Assembly: GCF_903652925.1 (NCBI RefSeq)
Contig: NZ_CAHLAR010000015.1
Coordinates: 61,273-125,272, forward strand
Source: Achromobacter anxifer
GTDB lineage: Bacteria > Pseudomonadota > Gammaproteobacteria > Burkholderiales > Burkholderiaceae_B
Direction: 5' to 3'
Length of the DNA: 64,000 bases
The notes below the pieces were generated by a model. The model did no database searches. It was not told where the DNA came from and saw only the letters and a list, made by a program, of their open reading frames with translations. Below, piece by piece: positions 18,000 through 26,660 of the stretch. A program made the position numbers and the translations under genes. Position 1 is the first letter of the stretch. Each line of letters opens with the position of its first letter.

Positions 18000-18875
18000 A
18001 TGGATACTTACGATCAGCCCCGCTCGCAAGCCTCGCCCATCGACCTGTGCGCCGCGATCGACGCAGCCGTCACAGCGGCCCATGCTGGCGCAGCCATCCT
18101 GCAATCCTACGCGCATCACCGCGTGGATCTCGTGATCGACCGCAAGGCGCGCAACGATCTCGTGTCCCAGGCCGACCGCGAGGCGGAGGCCGCCATTATC
18201 CAGGAGCTGCAAGCGCGCACGCCCAAGTTCGGCATCGTCGCCGAAGAGACCGGCGGCAAGCCTCAGGGCAGCGCCACCTGGTACATCGATCCGCTGGACG
18301 GCACCACCAATTTCCTGCACGACATTCCGCACTACGCGGTATCGATCGCGCTGATCGCCCATGCCGGCACCGCCATATCCGCCACCGAAACGCTGGCGGA
18401 AGACACCCCGGTGGTGGGCGTGGTCTACGACCCCAGCCGCGAGGAGCTCTTCACCGCGGTCTACGGGCTCGGCGCCTGGCTCAACGGCCGGCGCATCAAG
18501 TGCTCGCGCACGCCGACCATCGAGGACGCGGTCCTGGCCACCGGCTTCCCGTTCCGCGATTTTTCGTTCGCGGCGCAGTACATGCCCATGCTGCACGACG
18601 CCATCAATCGCGCCCGCGGCGTGCGCCGCATGGGCGCGGCCGCGCTGGACCTGGCGTGGACCGCCTGTGGCCGCTACGACGGCTATTGGGAAATGGGCCT
18701 GGCGCCGTGGGACGTGGCCGCCGGCACGCTGATCCTGCGCGAAGCGGGCGGCGCCTGCTCAGACATGCACCAGACGGACCCCTGGCCCATCGGCGGGCGC
18801 GTCGTGGCGGGCAACAAAGCCATCGAACGCGCCTTGCACGAAATGATCGCGCCGCACCTGGACAAGCAGGGCTGA
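18000..18875 (+). CDS. Inositol monophosphatase family protein
   Basis: A 291-residue Mg-dependent sugar phosphatase of the inositol monophosphatase fold. All metal-site motifs are visible: GIVAEETGG, WYIDPLDGTTNF and WDVAAGTLILREAGG. Members act on inositol phosphate and related sugar phosphates; SuhB-type proteins also help rRNA transcription and folding. The ATG at 18000 fits the family N-terminus (ALxxAI...AG), although no strong ribosome-binding site precedes it. It is convergent with fadD, with a gap of only 6 bp. Confidence 0.93.
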   Translation: MDTYDQPRSQASPIDLCAAIDAAVTAAHAGAAILQSYAHHRVDLVIDRKARNDLVSQADREAEAAIIQELQARTPKFGIVAEETGGKPQGSATWYIDPLDGTTNFLHDIPHYAVSIALIAHAGTAISATETLAEDTPVVGVVYDPSREELFTAVYGLGAWLNGRRIKCSRTPTIEDAVLATGFPFRDFSFAAQYMPMLHDAINRARGVRRMGAAALDLAWTACGRYDGYWEMGLAPWDVAAGTLILREAGGACSDMHQTDPWPIGGRVVAGNKAIERALHEMIAPHLDKQG

Positions 18876-18881
18876 CGGCCG

Positions 18882-20582
18882 CTAGGCCGCCGTGCCCGTG
18901 GGCGCGGCGGCGACCGCGTCGGGACGCAGTTCGCGGCGCAAGATCTTGCCCACGTTGCTCTTGGGCAGTTCATCACGGAATTCCACGTAGCGCGGACGCT
19001 TGTAGCCCGTGAGCTTTTCCCGGCACCAGTCCTGGATCTGCGCTTCGGTCAGCGTGGGATCGCGCCGCACCACGAACACCTTCACCGCCTCGCCCGAGTG
19101 CTCGTCCGGCACGCCGATGGCCGCGCATTCCAGCACGCCCGGATGCTGCGCCACCGCCGCCTCGACCTCGTTCGGATAAACCTTGAAGCCGGACACGGCG
19201 ATCATGTCCTTCTTGCGGTCGACGATGCGGGTGTAGCCCTGCTCGTCCATGATGCCAATGTCGCCGGTGCGGAAATAGCCGTCGGCCGTCATGGAATTCC
19301 GCGTTTCCTCAGGCTTCTGCCAGTATCCCAGCATGACCTGCGGCCCGCGGATGCCCACCTCGCCGCGCTCGCCCAGCGGCACTTCGCGGCCTTCGTCGTC
19401 CAGGATGGCCACGTCGGTCGACGGCAGCGGCAGGCCAATGGACCCGGAGTAGGCCGTGGCATTGGTGGGATTCACGGTCGCCACTGGCGAGGTTTCCGAC
19501 AGGCCATAGCCTTCGATAAGGGGCCGGCCCGTGATCTTCAGCCAGCGTTCGGCGACCTGCTGCTGCACCGCCATGCCGCCGCCCAGGGTCAGCCGCAGGC
19601 CGGAAAAATCCAGGCGCGCGAAATCGTCGTTGTGCGCCAGCGCGTTAAACAGCGTATTGACGCCGGGAAACACATTGATGGGCACCTTGCGCCACGCGTT
19701 GATCAGCGAGGGCTGGTCGCGCGGATTGATGATGAGCACATTGCGCATGCCCGCATGCAGGCCATACAGCCCACACACCGTCATGGCGAACACATGATAC
19801 AGCGGCAACGCGCTGATGATGGTGAGCTGCTGCCCCGCCAGGTCGTGCACCACGGGCTGCGCCACCGCTTCCGTCTGCAGCACGTTGGCGGTCAGGTTGC
19901 GGTGCGACAGCATCGCGCCCTTGGGCACGCCGGTGGTGCCTCCGGTGTATTGCAGCACCGCCACATCGTCCATCGACAAGGCCGGTGGCGTGAAGGACTG
20001 GCGCGCGCCGTCGCGCAGCACGTCGGGCAGCATGCGCGCGCCGTCGATCCGCCACGCGGGCACGATCTTCTTCACATAGCGGGCAGCCAGGTTGACCAGC
20101 GGCGCCTTCAAGCCGCCCAGCAGGTCGCCGGGGCCGGTCACGACGATGTGCTTGAGCTGTCCGCGGTCCGCCACGCCTTGCAGCGTATGCGCGAAGTTCT
20201 CCAGGATGACGATGACCGACGCGCCGCTGTCCAGCAGCTGCCGCTGCAGCTCTTCGGCGGTATAGAGAGGATTCACGTTGACCACGACGAGGCCCGCGCG
20301 CAGCGTGCCCAGCATGCTGACCAGGTAGGCGGGCACGTTCGGCATCATCAATGCCACCCGCTCGCCCTTGGGCAGGCCCAGGCTTTGCAGCCAGCCCGCG
20401 AATGCGCGCGCATGGGCGTCCAGCTGCGCGTAGGTGATGTTGCTGCCCATCGCGGTAATGGCGATGCGCGAGGCGTACTGCTTGCAGGCCCGGTCCAGCA
20501 AGTCAGTCAGGGAGGCATAACCCTCGGTCGAGATCTCCGCCGGTACCCCCTGCGGATAATGGGCAAGCCACGGACGCGTCAT
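18882..20582 (-). CDS. fadD: Long-chain fatty-acid-CoA ligase
   Basis: A 566-residue AMP-forming acyl-CoA synthetase that activates long-chain fatty acids for beta-oxidation. The AMP-binding P-loop YTGGTTGVPKGAMLSH, the GYGLSETSP motif and the fatty-acyl signature (DGYFRTGDIG...VDRKKDMI) are present, and the catalytic lysine is in LPKSNVGKILRRELR. The N-terminus RPWLAHYPQGVPAEI is FadD-like. GGAGACAA before the ATG at 20582 favours it; an in-frame ATG at 20597 would add five residues. It is divergent from the M20 gene. Confidence 0.95.
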   Translation of the reverse strand: MTRPWLAHYPQGVPAEISTEGYASLTDLLDRACKQYASRIAITAMGSNITYAQLDAHARAFAGWLQSLGLPKGERVALMMPNVPAYLVSMLGTLRAGLVVVNVNPLYTAEELQRQLLDSGASVIVILENFAHTLQGVADRGQLKHIVVTGPGDLLGGLKAPLVNLAARYVKKIVPAWRIDGARMLPDVLRDGARQSFTPPALSMDDVAVLQYTGGTTGVPKGAMLSHRNLTANVLQTEAVAQPVVHDLAGQQLTIISALPLYHVFAMTVCGLYGLHAGMRNVLIINPRDQPSLINAWRKVPINVFPGVNTLFNALAHNDDFARLDFSGLRLTLGGGMAVQQQVAERWLKITGRPLIEGYGLSETSPVATVNPTNATAYSGSIGLPLPSTDVAILDDEGREVPLGERGEVGIRGPQVMLGYWQKPEETRNSMTADGYFRTGDIGIMDEQGYTRIVDRKKDMIAVSGFKVYPNEVEAAVAQHPGVLECAAIGVPDEHSGEAVKVFVVRRDPTLTEAQIQDWCREKLTGYKRPRYVEFRDELPKSNVGKILRRELRPDAVAAAPTGTAA

Positions 20583-20657
20583 GGTAGTTGTCTCCATTAA
20601 ATTGATTTTTGATTGATGATACCCTTGTTGCGTTCCCTTATTTCGCCCGAGAGCTCC

Positions 20658-21854
20658 ATGAAACTGCTCGAACCCATCGTCGCGTGGCAACACGACATTT
20701 CCAAGATCCGACGCGATATCCACGCGCATCCTGAACTGGCTTTCGAAGAGTTCCGCACCGCCGACGTGGTCGCGGCGAAACTCGAGGAATGGGGCATCGA
20801 AATCCACCGCGGCCTGGGCGGCACGGGCGTGGTCGGCATCATCCGCGGCAAGCTGCCGGGCGACCGCGCCGTGGGCCTGCGCGCCGACATGGACGCGCTG
20901 CCCATGCAGGAGGTCAACACCTTCGCGCACGCCAGCACGAATGCCGGCAAGATGCACGCCTGCGGCCACGACGGCCACACCGCCATGCTGCTGGCCGCCG
21001 CGCAATACCTGTCCCAGCACCGCGATTACGCCGGCACGGTCTATGTGATCTTCCAGCCCGCCGAAGAAGGCGGCGGCGGTGCCAAGCGCATGATCGAAGA
21101 CGGCCTGTTCACGCGCTTCCCCATGGAAGCGGTGTTCGGCATGCACAACTGGCCCGGCATGAAGCCCGGCCAGTTCGGCCTGACCGCCGGCCCCATCATG
21201 GCGTCCAGCAACGAGTTCTCCATCATCGTGAAGGGCAAGGGCACGCACGCCGGCATGCCCAACCTGGGCATCGATCCCGTCATGGCGGCCGTGCAGCTGG
21301 CGCAGTCGCTGCAGACCATCATCACGCGCAACCGCAATCCGCTGGATGCGGCGGTGCTCAGCATCACGCAGATCCATGCCGGCAGCGCCGACAACGTCGT
21401 GCCCAACCACGCCGAATTGCGCGGCACCGTGCGCACCTTCACGCTCGACGTGCTGGACCTGATCGAACGCCGTATGGAAGAGATCGCGCGCCACACCTGC
21501 GCGGCCATGGATTGCGAAGTGGAGTTCAACTTCCAGCGCAACTATCCGCCCACCATCAACCACGCCGAGGAAGCCGCGTTCTGCGCCGACGTGCTGCGCG
21601 ACATGGTCGGCGAGGCCAATGTCAACGACCACGTGCAGCCCACCATGGGCGCGGAAGACTTCGCCTTCATGCTGCAGGAACTGCCCGGCTGTTATGTCTG
21701 GATCGGCAACGGCACCGGCGAACACCGCGACAGCGGCCACGGCCTGGGCCCCTGCATGCTGCACAACGGCAGCTACGACTTCAACGACGAACTGCTGCCG
21801 CTGGGCGGCACTTACTGGGTCCAGCTGGCGCTCAAGCGCCTGGCCAAGGCCTGA
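20658..21854 (+). CDS. M20-family amidohydrolase (hippurate-hydrolase-like)
   Basis: A 398-residue metal-dependent amidohydrolase of the HipO/IAA-amino-acid hydrolase group. The HAHPELAFEE start, metal-binding [14 protein letters not shown], the catalytic PAEEGGGGAKRM, the dimerisation lid with GTHAGMPN, and MGAEDFAFML near the C-terminus are all present. It probably removes an acyl group from an N-acyl amino acid. The ATG at 20658 follows CGAGAGCT; an upstream in-frame ATG at 20613 lies in fadD promoter territory. A second M20 paralogue lies at 61017-62210. Confidence 0.92.
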   Translation: MKLLEPIVAWQHDISKIRRDIHAHPELAFEEFRTADVVAAKLEEWGIEIHRGLGGTGVVGIIRGKLPGDRAVGLRADMDALPMQEVNTFAHASTNAGKMHACGHDGHTAMLLAAAQYLSQHRDYAGTVYVIFQPAEEGGGGAKRMIEDGLFTRFPMEAVFGMHNWPGMKPGQFGLTAGPIMASSNEFSIIVKGKGTHAGMPNLGIDPVMAAVQLAQSLQTIITRNRNPLDAAVLSITQIHAGSADNVVPNHAELRGTVRTFTLDVLDLIERRMEEIARHTCAAMDCEVEFNFQRNYPPTINHAEEAAFCADVLRDMVGEANVNDHVQPTMGAEDFAFMLQELPGCYVWIGNGTGEHRDSGHGLGPCMLHNGSYDFNDELLPLGGTYWVQLALKRLAKA

Positions 21855-21857
21855 TCC

Positions 21858-22751
21858 CTAGACGCCTTCCGCCGCCCCGACCGCCAGGCACATCGCCAGG
21901 AAGCGTCCGGCGGCGCGCGCGGCGGCGTCCGCATGCGGCACCAGGATGCTCAGGGTCCGCGTCAGCGGCCTGGGCAACAGGCGCAACGCCGCCAGCGCCC
22001 CATCCTCGTGCCGCATCGACATGACCGACACGAAGCCCACGCCCAGGCCGGCCCGCACCGCCTGCTTCACGCCTTCCACGCCCGCCAGCTCCAGGCCCAC
22101 CGACGGCGCCAGCCCCGCGTCCGCGAAGGCGCGCTCCACCAGGCGCCGCACGCCCGAGCCGGGTTCGCGCATGATCAGCGGCGACGCCGCCAGGTCGCGC
22201 AAGGTCACTGCGCCCTTGCCCGCCAGCGCGTGATCGGCGCGCACCACCGCCACCACCTCATCCTGCCGCCACGCGTGCACGGCGGTATCCGCGGGCAGGC
22301 CGGCGGGCACGTCACCCTCGATGAAAGCGAGGTCCAGGGCCGGCAGGCGTTCGACGATTTCGCGCGTGTTGCCATCGGACAAGTGCAGGCTGACCGCGGG
22401 AAACGCCTGGCGGAAATCGGCCACCAGGCCGGGCAGCAGATAACTGGCGGGGGTGGTGCTGGCCCCCAGGCGCAGGTCGCCCGTTTCCAGCCCGCGCCAC
22501 GATTCGCGCACCGCCTGCGCCTGCCGGTACACCTGGCGCAATTGGCGCGCCTGCTCGGCCAGGCGCTCGCCGGCTTCGGTCAGCGCGATGCCATGGCCGC
22601 TGCGGCGGTATAGGGGTTCGCCGAACCACTCCTGCAGCATCCGCAGTTGGCCGGACACGGCGGGCTGCGACAGGTGCAGCAGCTGCGCGGCGCGGCTGAT
22701 GTTGCCGGCGTCGGCCACGGTGGCGAAGGTGAGCAGCTGATCTGGAGTCAT
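21858..22751 (-). CDS. LysR-type regulator, CysL/YeiE-like
   Basis: A 297-residue LysR protein with an N-terminal helix-turn-helix (ISRAAQLLHLSQPAVSGQLR) and a LysR effector domain. It is divergent from a YeiH-type transporter gene. This is the same pairing as yeiE/yeiH in enterobacteria, where YeiE is a LysR regulator linked to sulfite. A perfect inverted repeat at 22762-22778 in the gap is its likely operator. The sulfur link is inferred from this arrangement. Confidence 0.9.
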   Translation of the reverse strand: MTPDQLLTFATVADAGNISRAAQLLHLSQPAVSGQLRMLQEWFGEPLYRRSGHGIALTEAGERLAEQARQLRQVYRQAQAVRESWRGLETGDLRLGASTTPASYLLPGLVADFRQAFPAVSLHLSDGNTREIVERLPALDLAFIEGDVPAGLPADTAVHAWRQDEVVAVVRADHALAGKGAVTLRDLAASPLIMREPGSGVRRLVERAFADAGLAPSVGLELAGVEGVKQAVRAGLGVGFVSVMSMRHEDGALAALRLLPRPLTRTLSILVPHADAAARAAGRFLAMCLAVGAAEGV

Positions 22752-22761
22752 GAGGATAAAT

Positions 22762-22778
22762 TATCAGAATTTCTGATA
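22762..22778. promoter_or_regulatory. Likely LysR operator
   Basis: TATCAGA, three bases, TCTGATA: a perfect 7-bp inverted repeat containing the T-N11-A pattern of LysR sites. It lies 10 bp before the regulator start and about 95 bp before the transporter start. Confidence 0.6.
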
Positions 22779-22871
22779 TTACATATCCGAAATAAAGATT
22801 TTTCAAATAGTAGGCGGGAATTTAATATTTCGTGAAGTTATTTGGATATGCCTCTCCCAAAAGGCCAGCCC

Positions 22872-23951
22872 ATGAGTACCTCCACCAGCACCGCCGTTCC
22901 CCTCTCCTCCGCTCCCGCCGCCCCTGCCCCTGCCGCCACGCCCTGGCGCGACAAGCTCAACGGCGTGCTGTTCGTCGGCCTGATGGCCGCCGCCGTGATG
23001 CAGTTGGCTGACCTGCCCGCCATCCGCCAGCTGGGTTTCTCGCCCCTGGTGGTGGGCATCGTCTGCGGCATGCTCTACGGCAACTTCCTGCGCGGCACCA
23101 TGCCGGCCGACTGGGGCGTGGGCGTGAACTTCACGGCGCGGCGCCTGCTGCGCATCGCCGTGGCCTTCTACGGGCTGAACATCAGCATCCAGCAGATCGC
23201 CGCCGTCGGCCTGCCCGGCCTGGCCGTGTCCGTGGCGGTGGTGGTCGGCACCCTGCTGATCGGCACCGTGGTGGGCCAGCGCCTGCTGGGCCTGGACCGC
23301 GACACCGCCATGCTCACCGCCGCCGGCAGCGCTATTTGCGGCGCCGCCGCCGTGCTGGCCTTCGAACCGACGCTGCGGGCCGCTCCTCACAAGAGCGCCG
23401 TGGCCGTGGCGACCGTGGTGCTGTTCGGCACCCTGTCCATGTTCCTCTACCCGGTGATCTACCACGCCGGCTGGCTGAATTTCGACACCCAGGCGCTGGG
23501 CATCTATATCGGCGGCACCATCCATGAAGTGGCCCAGGTCGTCGGCGCGGCCAGCAATATCGACCCCGCCACCACCGAGGTCGCCACCATCGTGAAGATG
23601 ACCCGTGTAGCGCTGCTGGTGCCGGTCCTGCTGATCCTGGGCATGTATCTGCGCAGCGCCGCCTCCCACGCCGGCGGCCAAGGCAAGGGCGCCAAGCTGC
23701 CGATCCCCTGGTTCGCGGTGGGCTTCCTGGTGCTGGCCATCATCAACTCGCTGAACATCATCCCGGCCGATGCCGTGGCCGCCATCCGCCGCCTGGACGT
23801 GTTCGCCCTGACCATGGCCATGACGGCGCTGGGCATCGAAACCCGCTTCGCCCAGATCCGCAAGGCCGGCCCCCGGGTGATGGCGCTGGGCCTGATCCTG
23901 TACGCCTGGCTGCTGGTCGGCGGCTACGGCATCGTCAAGCTGGCGACCTGA
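22872..23951 (+). CDS. YeiH-family putative sulfate exporter membrane protein
   Basis: A 359-residue protein with about ten transmembrane helices of the conserved YeiH family (annotated elsewhere as putative sulfate exporters). Family landmarks are FSPLVVGIVCGMLYGN, AVAFYGLNISIQQ, TAAGSAICGAAAVLA and GGTIHEVAQVVGAA. The ATG at 22872 with AAAAGG before it is preferred over an in-frame ATG at 22848. The first 25 residues are a Ser/Pro/Ala-rich tail. Its divergent LysR partner probably controls it. The transported molecule is not proven for the family; export of a toxic sulfur oxyanion is a reasonable guess. Confidence 0.88.
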   Translation: MSTSTSTAVPLSSAPAAPAPAATPWRDKLNGVLFVGLMAAAVMQLADLPAIRQLGFSPLVVGIVCGMLYGNFLRGTMPADWGVGVNFTARRLLRIAVAFYGLNISIQQIAAVGLPGLAVSVAVVVGTLLIGTVVGQRLLGLDRDTAMLTAAGSAICGAAAVLAFEPTLRAAPHKSAVAVATVVLFGTLSMFLYPVIYHAGWLNFDTQALGIYIGGTIHEVAQVVGAASNIDPATTEVATIVKMTRVALLVPVLLILGMYLRSAASHAGGQGKGAKLPIPWFAVGFLVLAIINSLNIIPADAVAAIRRLDVFALTMAMTALGIETRFAQIRKAGPRVMALGLILYAWLLVGGYGIVKLAT

Positions 23952-23958
23952 TCCCCCG

Positions 23959-23990
23959 CCCGCCGCGGCTCCAGCGCCGCGGCGGGCTTT
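23959..23990 (+). terminator. Terminator behind the YeiH gene
   Basis: An 11-bp GC stem CCCGCCGCGGC/GCCGCGGCGGG is followed by CTTT. The T-run is short, so efficiency is uncertain. Confidence 0.6.
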
Positions 23991-24058
23991 GAGCGCGTAC
24001 GCCGCTGTCGCGTTTTTCCTGCATAATCGGCTGGTTCCCTAGCAGTGGAGTCGGCCGC

Positions 24059-24469
24059 ATGACCTCCAGCACCAAAACCCCTTTCACGACCTTGCCCGCC
24101 GATCGCGACGCGGTGTTGCGCGTCATGCCGATGCCGGCGGACGCGAATATCCACGGGGACGTGTTTGGCGGCTGGATCATGTCCCAGGTCGACATCGCCG
24201 GATCGATCCCCGCCGCGCGCCGCGCGGCCGGACGGGTAGCCACGGTGGCGGTCAACGCCTTCCAGTTCAAGGAACCGGTGTTCGTGGGCGACCTGCTCAG
24301 TTTCTACGCATCCATCATCAAGACGGGCACGACGTCGGTCACGGTTTCCGTCGAGGTCTACGCGGAGCGCCAGCGCCTGGACGCCGAGATCGTCAAGGTT
24401 ACCGAGGCCACGCTGACCTACGTCGCCACCGACGAAGCGCGCCGCCGTCGTCCCCTACCCACTCTTTGA
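24059..24469 (+). CDS. Acyl-CoA thioesterase, YciA-type hotdog protein
   Basis: A 136-residue single-hotdog thioesterase that hydrolyses acyl-CoA. The motif NIHGDVFGGWIMSQVDIAG carries the conserved Asp of this family, and VTVSVEVYAER is the central strand. The length fits YciA proteins. GGAG lies before the ATG. The mgtE gene follows after 10 bp, so the two are probably co-transcribed although their functions are unrelated. Confidence 0.9.
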   Translation: MTSSTKTPFTTLPADRDAVLRVMPMPADANIHGDVFGGWIMSQVDIAGSIPAARRAAGRVATVAVNAFQFKEPVFVGDLLSFYASIIKTGTTSVTVSVEVYAERQRLDAEIVKVTEATLTYVATDEARRRRPLPTL

Positions 24470-24479
24470 GCCGTAACGC

Positions 24480-25952
24480 ATGACGCAGTCCGCCGCCGCG
24501 CAGAAACCGCCCGCGACGCCCCGCCGCCTCGACCCGGAAGACGCCCAACACGCCCTGGCGGAAGTGCAGGAACGCCTGCGCCGCCAGCAACTGGTCGCCG
24601 ACCTGGTGCATCGCCAGGAAGAAGGCGACTCCAAGGCCTCGCTGGTCGAAGACCTGGTGCACCGCCAGCACGAGGCCGAACTCAAGACCCTGCTGGACGG
24701 CCTGCATCCGGCCGACATCGCTTTCATCCTGGAGTCGCTGCCCAAGGACGAACGGCAAGCTATCTGGAAGCTGGTCAGCCCCGAGCACGACGCCGACGTG
24801 CTGCTGGAAGTCGAAGACTGGGTGCGGGAATCGCTGATCGAGGCGATGGACCGCCAGGACCTGGTCGCCGCCACCGAAAGCATGGACGCGGACGAGCTGG
24901 CCGACCTGGCGCCCGACCTGCCGCCCGACGTGGTGGCCGAAGTCCAGAAGGGCCTGACCGAAGAAGAGCGCGCGCAGTTGCTGGAGGCCATGGGCTATCC
25001 GGAAGACAGCGTGGGCGCCATCATGGACTTCGAAATGGTCCGGGTGCGCGAGGACGTGACGCTGGAAGTGGTGCTGCGCTACCTGCGCCGCCTGCATGAA
25101 CTGCCCGACCACACCGACCAGATCTTCGTGGTGGACCGCCAGGACAAGCTGCAAGGCATCCTGCCGCTGGCCAAGCTGCTGGTCAGCGAGCCCGAGACCG
25201 AGGTGAGCGCCGTCATGAATTCGGACTTCCTGGCGCTCAACCCGCTGGATTCCGACGCCGACGCCGCCGGCGCGTTTGAACGCTACGACCTGGTGTCCGC
25301 GCCGGTCATGGACGACCAGGGCCGCCTGATCGGCCGCGTCACCATCGCCGACGTGGTCGACGTGATGCGCGAGGACTCCCAGGAACAGGCGCTGTCCCGC
25401 GCGGGTCTGCAGGAAGAAGACATCTTCGCCCCCGTCGCCACGGCGCTGCGCAACCGCGCTCCCTGGCTGCTGTTCAACCTCTGTACCGCCGCCACGGCAT
25501 CCTTCGTGGCCTCCCAGTTCGAAGGCACGGTCAGCCAGATCGTCATCCTGGCGTTCCTGATGTCCATCGTGGCCGGCATCGGCGGCAACTCCGGCAACCA
25601 GACCATGACCCTGATCATCCGGGCCCTGGCCATGGGCCGGATCACCGGCCGCAACCTGTGGCAGCTGGTCAAGCGCGAGCTCTTCGTCACCCTGATGGTC
25701 GGGCTTTGCGGCAGCCTGGTCGCCGCCCTGTTCGCCTGGGCGATCTCGCATTCGCTGTCGATCGCGCTGGTGATGATGGCCGCCATGATCTGCAACATGC
25801 TGGTCGGCGCGTCGGTGGGCGTGCTGGTGCCGATGGTGCGCGCCCGTTTCGGCAAGGATCCGGCGATGGGCTCCTCGGTGCTGCTGACCTTCGCCACCGA
25901 CTCGCTGGGCTTTTTCATCTTTCTGGGCCTGGCGACGATTTTCCTGCTGTAG
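24480..25952 (+). CDS. mgtE: MgtE-type magnesium transporter
   Basis: A 490-residue Mg2+ channel. The acidic N-terminal domain (about 1-160, repeats such as LHPADIAFILESLPKDER) and the tandem CBS domains (about 160-290) are the cytosolic Mg2+ sensors. Five transmembrane helices follow from about 310, with the signature SIVAGIGGNSGNQTMTLIIR lining the pore and a conserved Asp in the last helix (LLTFATDSLGFF). It has an N-terminal Pro/Ala-rich extension. No Mg2+ riboswitch is visible; the gene sits 10 bp behind the thioesterase. Confidence 0.95.
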   Translation: MTQSAAAQKPPATPRRLDPEDAQHALAEVQERLRRQQLVADLVHRQEEGDSKASLVEDLVHRQHEAELKTLLDGLHPADIAFILESLPKDERQAIWKLVSPEHDADVLLEVEDWVRESLIEAMDRQDLVAATESMDADELADLAPDLPPDVVAEVQKGLTEEERAQLLEAMGYPEDSVGAIMDFEMVRVREDVTLEVVLRYLRRLHELPDHTDQIFVVDRQDKLQGILPLAKLLVSEPETEVSAVMNSDFLALNPLDSDADAAGAFERYDLVSAPVMDDQGRLIGRVTIADVVDVMREDSQEQALSRAGLQEEDIFAPVATALRNRAPWLLFNLCTAATASFVASQFEGTVSQIVILAFLMSIVAGIGGNSGNQTMTLIIRALAMGRITGRNLWQLVKRELFVTLMVGLCGSLVAALFAWAISHSLSIALVMMAAMICNMLVGASVGVLVPMVRARFGKDPAMGSSVLLTFATDSLGFFIFLGLATIFLL

Positions 25953-25985
25953 CCCGGGCGCAACAGCGAAAAGCGGGCTTTCCCC
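25951..25985 (+). terminator. Weak terminator behind mgtE
   Basis: A short AGCCCG/CGGGCT stem is followed by TTTCCCCC, with a large loop. It is only a candidate. Confidence 0.35.
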
Positions 25986-26010
25986 CTTGCGCGCCTGTGC
26001 CAGGGGGATA

Positions 26011-26027
26011 TGACAGCTGTTTGACAG
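26011..26027 (+). promoter_or_regulatory. Direct repeat before pagP, possible response-regulator box
   Basis: TGACAG occurs twice with an 11-bp period (26011-26016 and 26022-26027), the spacing used by OmpR/PhoP-type regulators. The second copy overlaps a perfect TTGACA (26021-26026), so a bound regulator would touch the polymerase. No clear -10 at 17 bp. Confidence 0.4.
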
Positions 26028-26091
26028 GGAGGTTTACGACCATTCCATTACAGTAATGGGATTGTCATCCTCACCACATCCAGCGCCCACA

Positions 26092-26646
26092 ATGACCGCA
26101 AGATTCCGGGCAGCGATTCTTTGCCTGCTGCTCGCCACCTTCGCCGCCACCGCCCAAGCCTGTGACAGCATGCCCTCCTGGGCGAAGTCGGCCTGTAACC
26201 GCCTGGACCAGATCTGGACCGAGGGCGGCAACGACCTCTACATCACGGGCTACTCGTGGCACAACCGCGCCACCTACAGCAAAGAGAAGATCGACAGCTT
26301 CAACGAGCTGGCCTGGGGCGGCGGCTACGGCCGCAGCATCTATGACGAGGACGGCGACTGGCAGGGCCTGTACGCCATGGCCTTCCTGGATTCCCACAGC
26401 AAGGTCGAACCCATCGCCGGCTATGGCTTCCTGAAGATCGGGCGGGTCAGCGAGAACTTCCGGCTGGGCGCGGGCTATACCGTCTTCCTGACGGCGCGCC
26501 ACGACATCATGAGCTACGTGCCCTTCCCGGGCATCCTGCCGCTGGTGAGCGCCAGCTACAAGGACACGATGCTCTACGCGACCTACATCCCGGGGTCCGC
26601 GGGCGCGGGCAACGTGCTGTTCATGTTCGGCCGCTGGCGCTTCTGA
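26092..26646 (+). CDS. pagP: Lipid A palmitoyltransferase
   Basis: A 184-residue outer-membrane beta-barrel enzyme that moves palmitate from phospholipid to lipid A. A signal peptide (about 1-23, ending ATAQA) precedes the mature chain. The catalytic trio is visible as His57 (YSWHNR), Asp100 and Ser101 (AFLDSHSKVEP), with the same 43-residue spacing as in E. coli PagP. It ends with the strand NVLFMFGRWRF, whose final Phe is the usual outer-membrane insertion signal. I chose the ATG at 26092 because it starts a normal signal peptide; a start at 26056 would put 12 residues before it. In relatives, PagP alters resistance to host peptides and immune recognition. Confidence 0.93.
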   Translation: MTARFRAAILCLLLATFAATAQACDSMPSWAKSACNRLDQIWTEGGNDLYITGYSWHNRATYSKEKIDSFNELAWGGGYGRSIYDEDGDWQGLYAMAFLDSHSKVEPIAGYGFLKIGRVSENFRLGAGYTVFLTARHDIMSYVPFPGILPLVSASYKDTMLYATYIPGSAGAGNVLFMFGRWRF

Positions 26647-26660
26647 CGCGCCCCCAGGCC

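Noticed and set aside
18882-21764. Frame joining fadD to 390 extra upstream codons
   Set aside because: The extension is antisense to the M20 gene; the FadD N-terminus begins at 20582.
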